Positions 1 to 6,036 of a stretch of DNA of 6,050 bases are shown here, in pieces. A program made the position numbers and the translations under genes. The stretch's first letter is position 1, and every line of letters begins with the position of its first letter. Below the pieces are notes generated by a model. That model ran no database searches. It saw only the letters and a list, made by a program, of their open reading frames with translations, and had not been told where the DNA came from. The stretch comes from an uncultured Clostridia bacterium (GTDB taxonomy: Bacteria; Bacillota; Clostridia; Christensenellales; Pumilibacteraceae), in NCBI GenBank assembly GCA_947588325.1, contig CANPYH010000083.1, positions 1-6,050 of the forward strand. The letters are read 5' to 3'.

Positions 1-258
1 GCGTCGATAATCAAATCCCGCGACGGCAAATTCTTCTTCATAACCGGACATGCCGAGTATGACCGCGAGACGTTGCAACTCGAATATGAGCGCGACTTGC
101 AAAAAGGTCTCGACATAAAGCCCCCCGAAAACTACTTCGTCGGCGGCTACAACGGCGACAAGAGCGTGATCAAAATGAATTGGGCTTCCGCCGCCAACCT
201 TATATACGTCAATTGGCTCAACTATTATGTATACCAGCTAACGCCTTACGACCTGTAA
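1..258 (+). CDS. metA: Homoserine O-acyltransferase MetA, C-terminal fragment (5' end outside window)
   Basis: This is the last 85 codons of MetA, read in frame from base 1 to the TAA at 256-258. MetA transfers an acyl group from acyl-CoA (succinyl- or acetyl-CoA depending on lineage) to the hydroxyl of L-homoserine, the first committed step of methionine synthesis in the cytoplasm. The fragment shows the family motif GHAEYD at fragment residues 16-21. His17 and Glu19 correspond to the His and Glu of the Cys-His-Glu catalytic triad (E. coli His235/Glu237); the nucleophilic Cys lies upstream of the window. It also has the conserved W-S-x-A-N-L tract, then NWLNYYVYQ, and ends at TPYDL. Ending there, without the roughly ten extra residues of E. 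coli MetA, resembles Firmicutes homologues, many of which use acetyl-CoA; the residue that decides the acyl donor is not in view. A strong terminator follows directly, so metA ends its transcription unit here. Confidence 0.93.
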   Translation, partial: ASIIKSRDGKFFFITGHAEYDRETLQLEYERDLQKGLDIKPPENYFVGGYNGDKSVIKMNWASAANLIYVNWLNYYVYQLTPYDL

Positions 259-263
259 CGGCG

Positions 264-292
264 AGTTCCGAACCGCTCCGTTCGGAACTTTT
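264..292 (+). terminator. Rho-independent terminator after metA
   Basis: A perfect 10-bp inverted repeat (264-273 AGTTCCGAAC with 280-289 GTTCGGAACT) encloses a 6-base loop and runs straight into TTTT (289-292), five bases after the metA stop codon. The T-run is short and is broken by an A at 293, but the stem is strong. It separates metA from the glucanase gene that starts at 328. Confidence 0.85.
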
Positions 293-327
293 ATACTGTA
301 TAGACGTTTTACAAAACAGTACTGAAA

Positions 328-3300
328 ATGATACCAAATCCGAAAAAGTCTATGAAGAAGATACTTTCCCGAATATTAAGTCTGTTAATCGCTATCGCGC
401 TCGTTGCGACGCTTTGTTTTGCCGCGGCTTGCGGCAAGACCGAACCGCCGCCCGAGGACCCGCCCAAGCACGAAGAGCCCGAACAGCCCCCCAAACCCGA
501 TAAGCCCGATAAACCCGAAGAGTCCGATAAGCCCACTCCGCCCGAAGTGGTTATCGACGGCGCGGAGGATGTGACAGTAACGCAAGGGACGTACTTCAAC
601 CCGCTCGGCGGTGTGATTGCGATGGCGGACGGCGAGGACGTATCGGGCAGTGTAACGATGACGGGGTTCGTCGACACTTCCAAAGCGGGCGAGTACGCGC
701 TGACATACTCGGTGACCTTTGGCGGCGTGACTGCGACGGCGGAGCGGACGGTTACCGTTACGCCAAACCCGCACATAGGCGAGGAGCGACCCACCCCCAT
801 ATTCACTTCGGAGGAGGCGTATAACATAGCCAAGGGCTGCTCGGCGACGGCAACACACACCGCTAACGGCAGCGCGGGTTTAGCCTTCGACGGCAAGGCG
901 GATACGCGCTGGGAGAGCGACCACGGCGAGAACGACGTTTCGCTGACCGTGGATTTAGGTGCGCTCCTGCCCGTCGAGGGGATCCGTATCGATTGGGAAG
1001 CGGCATATGCCCGCTCATACGAGGTGCTGATTTCCTCCGACGGCAAGACTTATTCGGCGGCGAAGGACGGCAGCGGCGTGGCCATATCGGCGGAGGATAA
1101 GACCGTTTCGCGTAACGGCGCGGGCAGGCTGGTTACGGCATACACCTTCGCGGAAGGCACCGAAGCGCGGTACGTCCGACTTCATTGCACCAAGCGCGAC
1201 ACGCAATACGGCTATTCGATATTCGAGCTGGAACTACTCGGTAAGCGCGGCACCGTCCTGCCTATCGAGCGATATCCCGTGCTCTTCGACGCCGGGAGCA
1301 GCGGTTCTCCCGACTATGCGACGGAGGACGAAGAGCAATTGACCGTGGACTTCGGCGAGGCGCGGCAGATCGACGGCATGGAGATTTCCTGGAGCGACGG
1401 GCAGTCTCCCGCGGAGTACCGCATACTTATTTCCGAAGATTCCGATTTTGCTTCGGCGAGCGAGATTACCCTCGACGGGCGCAACATAGTCAGCGGGGGA
1501 GTGCGTAACGCCACCGTTACCGCGCGGTATATTCGGCTTAATATGCTCAAACGTCGGTTCACGGCGAAGGGCTACCTCATAAACCGCATGACCTTTACCT
1601 ACCAAGGGGCGGAGATTAACCGCAACTCCTTCACCGTCACCGCTTCGAGCGAGAGGGCGGGGCACCCCGCGTCGGGAGCAAAGGACGATTATAACACATA
1701 TTGGGCGAGCGAGTACGGCTCGGACGTTGACGAGCTTAACTTTGCCGATTTCCCCGCATTCGGCGTCGGCGGCGGCACATTCGCGGCGAAGAAGATCGAC
1801 CTCGGCGAGGTAAAGGACGTCGGTCGGGTAGACCTGTATTGGCGGGGCAGCGACGGCGGCAAGGGCAAGTACTACGACCTGCAAACGAGCGAGGACGGGC
1901 AGTCTTGGAAAACGGTATTCCGCCAGACCCACGGCGACAAGCGGGTGCAGAGCGTATTTGTATACGAGCGGGCGCGGTACCTTCGCGTAATAGACTACCA
2001 AAGCCCGAACTCCCTCTCCTTTATGCTCGAGGGCTTGGCGGTTAACTCCCAATACCCCGAGGGAAGCGGGGAGGGCAAGGTCGACTACGACGTAACCCTC
2101 GAGTTCCCCGAGCGCGAGAGCGTGGCTTGCGGGAGCGGTTCGTACGTCCGCGGCGGCACCGATTTCCCCTCATCCCGCCTCGTGGCGTACATAGACGAGG
2201 CTTTGCGCTCCAAGCCTATACCGAGTAACGATTGGTGGCAGGGGCTTCTCGTCACAGACAAAGGGTATAACATGTTCACCTATCCGCTTATGTCGCGGTT
2301 TATGACCGACGGGTTCTATATGACCTACGCGGGCGGCGGCTACTTCTCGGGTAACGTCCCGGGCAACGGCTCGCAAACGGTGGACACGTCCTGTCGGGAT
2401 CTCCGCGTGGGCTACGCGGGCATGGGCGACGCCGAAGTGCGCGTCACCGACTTCTCCGACTACACCATTTCGGCGGTGATGACGGACAGCGAGTATGTGG
2501 ATAAGATGACGGTGTTCCTCTCCGAGGGCGGGTTATATTCCTACTTCCTCTTTGCCGAACCCGATAAGGCGACGGTGTGGTCGGATAATCTCGTCGGCGT
2601 GTACAACCTCGGCGGCGAAACCATACTCGGCGGGCAGGGCGACGCGTACGAGGGGGACTGCATAGTTCTTTGCGTGCGCGGCGTCGGCGGGTACGAGGGC
2701 GGCATGCAGAACCAAAGCGGCGCGGCTCGGGAATACGAGGAGAGATATTACATAGTCAACGCGCCCGAGGGCACAATGTTTATTCGAGGGGAGAGCGACA
2801 TTTCCGTCGTTATGCAAGGCGGTAACTACCTCTCCGTCGGCGCGCTCTCGACGGTGACAAAGGTAGCGCAGTCTGCCGCAAAGGACCCCAACCCGCACGG
2901 ACAGCCGAACATCGAAGAAGCGGAGCTTATGCACAAGCACGGCTACGCTTTTGTCGTCGGCTCGCACATAGGTTACGGGCTGGACGGCGGGACCAATATT
3001 GTAAAAACCGACTTCCGCGTACAGACTATGCAGGTGCGGAGCGGCTTTTCGGCGGAGGCATACACCGCTTTCCTCCCGCATCAGACGGATAAATCGGACG
3101 CGGCTTTCGGCAAGTACGCATATGACAGCGTGCGAGGGATATGCAAGACCTTCGTCGGCAACGAGCTGACCACGACGGACAGGTTTTACGGCGTAGTGCC
3201 CACTTTTACCGAGCCGACGGACAACGGTTACGGGGCTGATGAGATGTACGAACAGCTTGTTATGCTATACAACAACAACGGCGGGGACAAGGCGCCCAAG

Positions 3301-5277
3301 GACAGTAACCTTATTTCGGGCGACCCCTATTGGCAGGGAAAGAACCTGCACCCCATGGCTATGGCGGCGCTGGCTTCCGACCAGATAGGCGCAACCGACC
3401 TTCGCGACAGTTTCCTCGACAAGATCGAGTATATACTCGCCGATTGGTTCACCTATGACGGGGAGAAGGACGAGACGACGGGCGCCTATTTCTACTATGA
3501 CGGCGAGTGGGGCACGCTATACTACAAAAACAGCGAGTTCGGCGCGGGCGTCAACCTTGCCGATCACTACTTCACATACGGCTATTACACGCTTGCGGCG
3601 GGCGTACTTTGCGCATACAGACCCGAGTTCGCCGAGAAGTACGGCGACATGATCGAGCTGCTTATCCGCGACTACATGAATTGGGAGCGCGACGGGGATA
3701 TTTTCCCGTACATGCGCAACTTCGATATGTTCGCTGGGCACGGCTGGGCGGGCGGCTATGCGGACAACGACAGCGGGAATAATCAGGAATCGGCGGGCGA
3801 AGCGCTTAACAGCTGGGTAGGCGCCTATCTCTACGCCACCGCCGTGGGCAACGAGGACATGCGCGAGGCGGCTATATACGGCTTCACTACCGAGCTTAAC
3901 GCCGTCAAGCACTATTGGTTCGACTACTTCGGCGACTTCCCCGAGTTCTATCCATACGGCGTGGCGGGGCAGGTCTACGGCGGGAGTAATTTCTATGGCA
4001 CATTCTTCAACGGCGAGCCGCTCTATGCTTACGGCATACACCTCATTCCGGGCGAGGAGTTCCTCACGAGCTACGGACTGACGGATGTGGAGAGGTCGAG
4101 CCTCGAAACACTGATAAACAACATGCGCGCCGAGCAAGGTATGTGGAACGTCGAAGATGCGCATAAAAAGATATACGGCTGGCAGCACGTGTTTATCCCC
4201 ATCGTCGCCATATACGATCCCGACGAGGCGCTGGATTGGTACGCCGAGACTCTGGCGGAGCAGGGCAACGTCGGGAATACTTCCGAGCAGTTCAACGTGT
4301 ATTGGCTGGTTCACGGCATGAAGTCCATGGGCGCGCGCACGACGGATATCTGGGCGGAGAACGGCGCGTCGGCGACGGTGTACTCTGCGGGCAGCGGCGC
4401 GGATAAGACGTATAAAGCCGTGTGTTGGAATCCGACTTCCTCGCCCGTGACATACACATTCGCGTCGGAGGGCGGCGTAGTCGGCAGCGCGACGGTGCCG
4501 GCACGCTCCCTTGTAACCGCCGATCCGACGGCAGTGACCGAGCATTTCGGGACATACGCCGACTGCGGCACGGTAGCCGCTGCGGACTTTGCCGAGTCAG
4601 ACGGGGCGACGGCGGAAGGCGGCGCGGTGGCGTTCGGTTCGGGCGGGAGAGCGAAGTATCTCGTGTCCTGCGGTGCGGCGGGCGGCTATATGCGCATAAC
4701 CCTCGGCGGCGACATAGCTTCGCCCAAACTGTACATAGACGGCGCGGAGTACCCGCTGACAAGTACGGTTGGGGGATATGAGAGCGAGCCGTTGGTATTA
4801 ACCTTCCGTCACACCGTGGAGATTACGGCGGCGGGCGGGAGGCTCACCGAACTTTACTTCCGTCGGCTTTCGCTTACCAAGGCGGATATAGCGGGCGCGA
4901 CGGCGACGGCAAATTCGGATAACGGCAACGAGCACGTCATCGGGAACATCGTGGACGGCAAGGAGAATACGCGCTGGGAGTCGCGGCACGGCGTGGACGA
5001 CGTCACCGCCGAGATAGCTCTGCCGCGCACCGTGACTATATACGAGCTTCGCATTATGTGGGAGACGGCTTCGGCGGCGGAGTATAAGGTGTACTTCGCG
5101 GGCGAGGATAAGGCGTGGCGGGAAGTTGCGCACATTCAGTCCTCACGCGGCGCGCGCACGGATAGCATTATGCCGAGTTCGGTTGCTCCCGTCAGGTACA
5201 TTCGTATCGAGGGTCTCCGCCGCACCACGACTTACGGCTATTCGATATATGAGGTCACCGCATACACGCTGTCATAA
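328..5277 (+). CDS. Secreted multimodular lipoprotein: GH81 endo-beta-1,3-glucanase with Ig-like and F5/8 type C modules
   Basis: 1649 residues, intact. Family knowledge: GH81 enzymes are inverting endo-beta-1,3-glucanases that cut laminarin, curdlan, callose or fungal glucan. Layout: signal peptide with lipobox FAAA-Cys35; Pro/acidic/Lys linker about 37-73; Ig-like module resembling DUF5011 about 75-147; F5/8 type C (discoidin, CBM32-like) about 162-305; degenerate second copy about 315-427; third about 428-577; GH81 about 585-1398; unassigned module about 1404-1517; final F5/8 type C about 1519-1649. GH81 signatures: PIPSNDWWQ (630-638), YWQGK (1001-1005), ADHYFTYGY (1078-1086), RNFDMFAGHGWA (1130-1141), NNQESAGEA (1151-1159) and GIHLIPGEEF (1236-1245). 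By comparison with Thermobifida Lam81A (recalled Asp422, Glu499, Glu503), Asp1079 is the likely general acid, and Glu1154 and Glu1158 the catalytic-base pair; their spacing agrees. It should sit outside the membrane, anchored through Cys35. The in-frame ATG at 352 gives a cleaner signal peptide (MKKILSR...), and neither ATG has a clear Shine-Dalgarno, so the start is uncertain. It probably forms its own transcription unit: a terminator lies upstream and a convergent gene downstream. Confidence 0.93.
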   Translation: MIPNPKKSMKKILSRILSLLIAIALVATLCFAAACGKTEPPPEDPPKHEEPEQPPKPDKPDKPEESDKPTPPEVVIDGAEDVTVTQGTYFNPLGGVIAMADGEDVSGSVTMTGFVDTSKAGEYALTYSVTFGGVTATAERTVTVTPNPHIGEERPTPIFTSEEAYNIAKGCSATATHTANGSAGLAFDGKADTRWESDHGENDVSLTVDLGALLPVEGIRIDWEAAYARSYEVLISSDGKTYSAAKDGSGVAISAEDKTVSRNGAGRLVTAYTFAEGTEARYVRLHCTKRDTQYGYSIFELELLGKRGTVLPIERYPVLFDAGSSGSPDYATEDEEQLTVDFGEARQIDGMEISWSDGQSPAEYRILISEDSDFASASEITLDGRNIVSGGVRNATVTARYIRLNMLKRRFTAKGYLINRMTFTYQGAEINRNSFTVTASSERAGHPASGAKDDYNTYWASEYGSDVDELNFADFPAFGVGGGTFAAKKIDLGEVKDVGRVDLYWRGSDGGKGKYYDLQTSEDGQSWKTVFRQTHGDKRVQSVFVYERARYLRVIDYQSPNSLSFMLEGLAVNSQYPEGSGEGKVDYDVTLEFPERESVACGSGSYVRGGTDFPSSRLVAYIDEALRSKPIPSNDWWQGLLVTDKGYNMFTYPLMSRFMTDGFYMTYAGGGYFSGNVPGNGSQTVDTSCRDLRVGYAGMGDAEVRVTDFSDYTISAVMTDSEYVDKMTVFLSEGGLYSYFLFAEPDKATVWSDNLVGVYNLGGETILGGQGDAYEGDCIVLCVRGVGGYEGGMQNQSGAAREYEERYYIVNAPEGTMFIRGESDISVVMQGGNYLSVGALSTVTKVAQSAAKDPNPHGQPNIEEAELMHKHGYAFVVGSHIGYGLDGGTNIVKTDFRVQTMQVRSGFSAEAYTAFLPHQTDKSDAAFGKYAYDSVRGICKTFVGNELTTTDRFYGVVPTFTEPTDNGYGADEMYEQLVMLYNNNGGDKAPKDSNLISGDPYWQGKNLHPMAMAALASDQIGATDLRDSFLDKIEYILADWFTYDGEKDETTGAYFYYDGEWGTLYYKNSEFGAGVNLADHYFTYGYYTLAAGVLCAYRPEFAEKYGDMIELLIRDYMNWERDGDIFPYMRNFDMFAGHGWAGGYADNDSGNNQESAGEALNSWVGAYLYATAVGNEDMREAAIYGFTTELNAVKHYWFDYFGDFPEFYPYGVAGQVYGGSNFYGTFFNGEPLYAYGIHLIPGEEFLTSYGLTDVERSSLETLINNMRAEQGMWNVEDAHKKIYGWQHVFIPIVAIYDPDEALDWYAETLAEQGNVGNTSEQFNVYWLVHGMKSMGARTTDIWAENGASATVYSAGSGADKTYKAVCWNPTSSPVTYTFASEGGVVGSATVPARSLVTADPTAVTEHFGTYADCGTVAAADFAESDGATAEGGAVAFGSGGRAKYLVSCGAAGGYMRITLGGDIASPKLYIDGAEYPLTSTVGGYESEPLVLTFRHTVEITAAGGRLTELYFRRLSLTKADIAGATATANSDNGNEHVIGNIVDGKENTRWESRHGVDDVTAEIALPRTVTIYELRIMWETASAAEYKVYFAGEDKAWREVAHIQSSRGARTDSIMPSSVAPVRYIRIEGLRRTTTYGYSIYEVTAYTLS
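496..531 (+). repeat. Four tandem 9-bp units coding a PDK-type linker
   Basis: Four in-frame 9-base units lie head to tail: CCCGATAAG, CCCGATAAA, CCCGAAGAG and TCCGATAAG. They encode PDK, PDK, PEE and SDK inside the extended Pro-rich linker just after the lipidated Cys. Such linkers hold the globular modules away from the membrane and through the wall. Tandem short units can gain or lose copies by slippage without a frameshift, so linker length may vary between strains. Confidence 0.8.
811..1242 (+). other. F5/8 type C (discoidin/CBM32-like) module, N-terminal copy
   Basis: Residues about 162-305 of the glucanase. It has the usual landmarks of the fold: an Asn-x-Ala-x-x-x-x-A-T-A start, F-D-G-K-x-D-T-R-W-E-S at about 187-197, a V-D-L-G strand, E-V-L-I-S-S-D-G-K-T-Y, and the closing R-Y-V-R-L strand followed by Y-G-Y-S-I-F-E-L. 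The module probably binds a glycan or wall polymer; the ligand cannot be told from sequence. It closely resembles the C-terminal module at 4882-5274, with near-identical short DNA stretches. Confidence 0.82.
4882..5274 (+). other. F5/8 type C (discoidin/CBM32-like) module, C-terminal copy
   Basis: Residues about 1519-1649, ending the glucanase. It shares with the N-terminal module an A-T-A-T/A-N start, V-D-G-K-x-N-T-R-W-E-S at about 1542-1552, an E-Y-K-V-Y strand, and R-Y-I-R-I then Y-G-Y-S-I-Y-E-V near the end. At the DNA level 4954-4980 matches 889-915 at 25 of 27 bases, and 5233-5248 is identical to 1207-1222 over 16 bases. This supports an internal duplication that placed related binding modules on both sides of the catalytic core. 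Confidence 0.82.
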
Positions 5278-5328
5278 GGGGCGTAAGGGTCAGCGCGGCA
5301 AAGTAAGGAATAGTAAAGTAGGAGCAAT

Positions 5329-5359
5329 AAAAAATCCGCACGCCATTAGCGCACGGATT
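5329..5359 (-). terminator. Rho-independent terminator of the minus-strand lipoprotein gene
   Basis: Arms 5333-5343 and 5349-5359 form an 11-bp stem with a 5-base loop. Read as minus-strand RNA, every position pairs, with two G-U wobbles in the middle. Read as plus-strand RNA, the same two positions become A-C mismatches. The minus-strand 3' arm continues into a run of six U (opposite A at 5329-5334, two of them in the stem). Pairing and U-tract both assign it to the lipoprotein gene, whose stop codon is 17 bases before the stem. Confidence 0.8.
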
Positions 5360-5376
5360 CATCAGGGGCAGGGGAG

Positions 5377-5946
5377 TTATTTAATAAAGCGAATAACAAC
5401 AGTTCCTACATCATTACGGCTACCTTGATTAGTGCTGAAAATATTAAACCCATTCTCCGTCTTAAGTCCATATGTTTCAGCGTTGGAGAATGTCTTTTTA
5501 TATGCTTCTATCATAATATCTATATCTTCTTTCGACAAACCTTGATTTTTTAAGTATTTACGCCCTTCCTGTGCCTCTGTTTCGATATATTTGTCAATAT
5601 CGAAGATATATTTATCCCCTTCGATTTTTTCAACCTTGAAAACAGTATCTCTAACATCACTAACTCCCGTATCATCGGACCCAAGCACATTTTGATGAAC
5701 GTTTTTAATGGTGACTTTACTATTGGTAACAATGACTGTACTATCCTCATACATCTTACGATACAAGTCAACTGTACTTTTATAGGTTGTGTCTGTGGTG
5801 ACATCATCGCCATTTAACTGAATCCTGATACTGGCGAACTTGTAAGTTTCGCTCTCACCGCAAGCGGTAAATGCGAATATGCTCGCGGCGCATATTAGCG
5901 CAATTATGCCGACTGCGGCGAACCTTAACATCCTTTTTGCTTTCAT
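5377..5946 (-). CDS. Small lipoprotein of unknown function
   Basis: 189 residues. The N-terminus is a lipoprotein signal peptide: basic MKAKRMLR, a hydrophobic core at about 9-26, and lipobox AFTA-Cys29 followed by GES. The mature part would be exported and anchored by Cys29. It is rich in Lys, Asp, Glu and Thr, has no further membrane segment, and alternates predicted beta strands (for example FASIRIQL at 37-44, STVIVTNSKVTIKNV near 69-83, and the terminal VGTVVIRFIK) with one likely helical stretch at about 143-160. Small lipoproteins of this shape in Clostridia are sometimes lipocalin-like, but I cannot place this one in a named family. The start at 5946 is supported by GGGAG eight bases upstream; another ATG four bases upstream is out of frame. 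A strong promoter with an embedded palindrome lies just ahead and an intrinsic terminator follows, so the gene is probably a single-gene, regulated unit. The mature coding part is much more AT-rich than the neighbouring genes. Confidence 0.85.
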   Translation of the reverse strand: MKAKRMLRFAAVGIIALICAASIFAFTACGESETYKFASIRIQLNGDDVTTDTTYKSTVDLYRKMYEDSTVIVTNSKVTIKNVHQNVLGSDDTGVSDVRDTVFKVEKIEGDKYIFDIDKYIETEAQEGRKYLKNQGLSKEDIDIMIEAYKKTFSNAETYGLKTENGFNIFSTNQGSRNDVGTVVIRFIK

Positions 5947-5954
5947 TCATTGTT

Positions 5955-5959
5955 CTCCC
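5955..5959 (-). promoter_or_regulatory. Ribosome binding site of the small lipoprotein gene
   Basis: GGGAG on the minus strand, with an 8-base spacer to the ATG at 5946-5944. This spacing favours that ATG over the out-of-frame ATG at 5950-5948, which would be only 4 bases away. Confidence 0.75.
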
Positions 5960-5975
5960 GAAAAATATTTACTAA

Positions 5976-6004
5976 ATTATATAAGAAGATATCTTCTTTG
6001 TCAA
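5976..6004 (-). promoter_or_regulatory. Sigma-70/sigma-A promoter of the small lipoprotein gene
   Basis: On the minus strand, -35 TTGACA (6004-5999) and -10 TATAAT (5981-5976) both match consensus exactly and are separated by 17 bp. Transcription should start near 5969, giving a leader of about 23 bases that contains the GGGAG site. Such a strong promoter is normally held in check, which fits the perfect palindrome filling the spacer. The 17-bp spacer argues against a MerR-type activator, which uses an elongated spacer of about 19-20 bp. Confidence 0.88.
5983..5998. promoter_or_regulatory. Palindromic operator copy 1
   Basis: AAGAAGATATCTTCTT is a perfect 16-bp palindrome lying wholly between the -35 and -10 boxes of the minus-strand promoter. 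It lies upstream of the expected start points of both transcripts, so it should act as DNA and not as an RNA hairpin. A dimeric repressor bound here would block RNA polymerase. The repressor family cannot be read from the site; small winged-helix repressors such as PadR or GntR types are possible. Confidence 0.8.
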
Positions 6005-6007
6005 GTA

Positions 6008-6036
6008 TTTACAGAAGATTTCTTCTAAAATATAAG
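6008..6036 (+). promoter_or_regulatory. Divergent promoter for a gene starting beyond the right edge
   Basis: TTTACA (6008-6013), a 17-bp spacer, then TATAAG (6031-6036), each box one base off consensus. Transcription would start near 6043, after the ATG at 6038-6040, so that ATG is probably not the start codon and the real start lies outside the window. The spacer contains the second palindrome copy. Confidence 0.65.
6013..6026. promoter_or_regulatory. Palindromic operator copy 2
   Basis: AGAAGATTTCTTCT consists of 6-bp arms AGAAGA/TCTTCT around a 2-base centre. It matches the core of copy 1 at 13 of 14 bases. Its centre is 29 bp from that of copy 1, close to three helical turns, so two dimers could bind on roughly the same face. 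It overlaps the last base of the -35 box and fills most of the spacer of the plus-strand promoter. Confidence 0.78.

Noticed and set aside
269..304. Possible promoter for the glucanase gene with -10-like TATACT (292-297) or TATAGA (299-304)
   Set aside because: No acceptable -35 box lies 16-18 bp upstream of either, and the region overlaps the metA terminator. A promoter must exist nearby if the gene is transcribed alone, but I cannot place it.
180..503. Plus-strand open frame overlapping the metA end and the glucanase start
   Set aside because: It is out of frame with both real genes, crosses the terminator hairpin, and its translation is low-complexity Arg/Ala-rich.
3517..4545. Long minus-strand open frame opposite the glucanase catalytic region (also 1234-2052, 309-1046 and others)
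   Set aside because: The plus-strand frame encodes recognisable GH81 and F5/8 motifs throughout. The antisense translations are Arg/Ala/Val-rich with no motifs, as expected from the codon bias of a GC-rich gene.
5300..5323. Short AGTAA-type direct repetition between the convergent genes
   Set aside because: The units are too short and irregular to be more than chance in an A/G-rich spacer.
5983..6026. The two palindromes read as a small CRISPR-like or RNA hairpin array
   Set aside because: There are only two copies with no spacer-repeat regularity, and both lie upstream of the expected transcription starts. Their placement inside promoter spacers fits protein operators.
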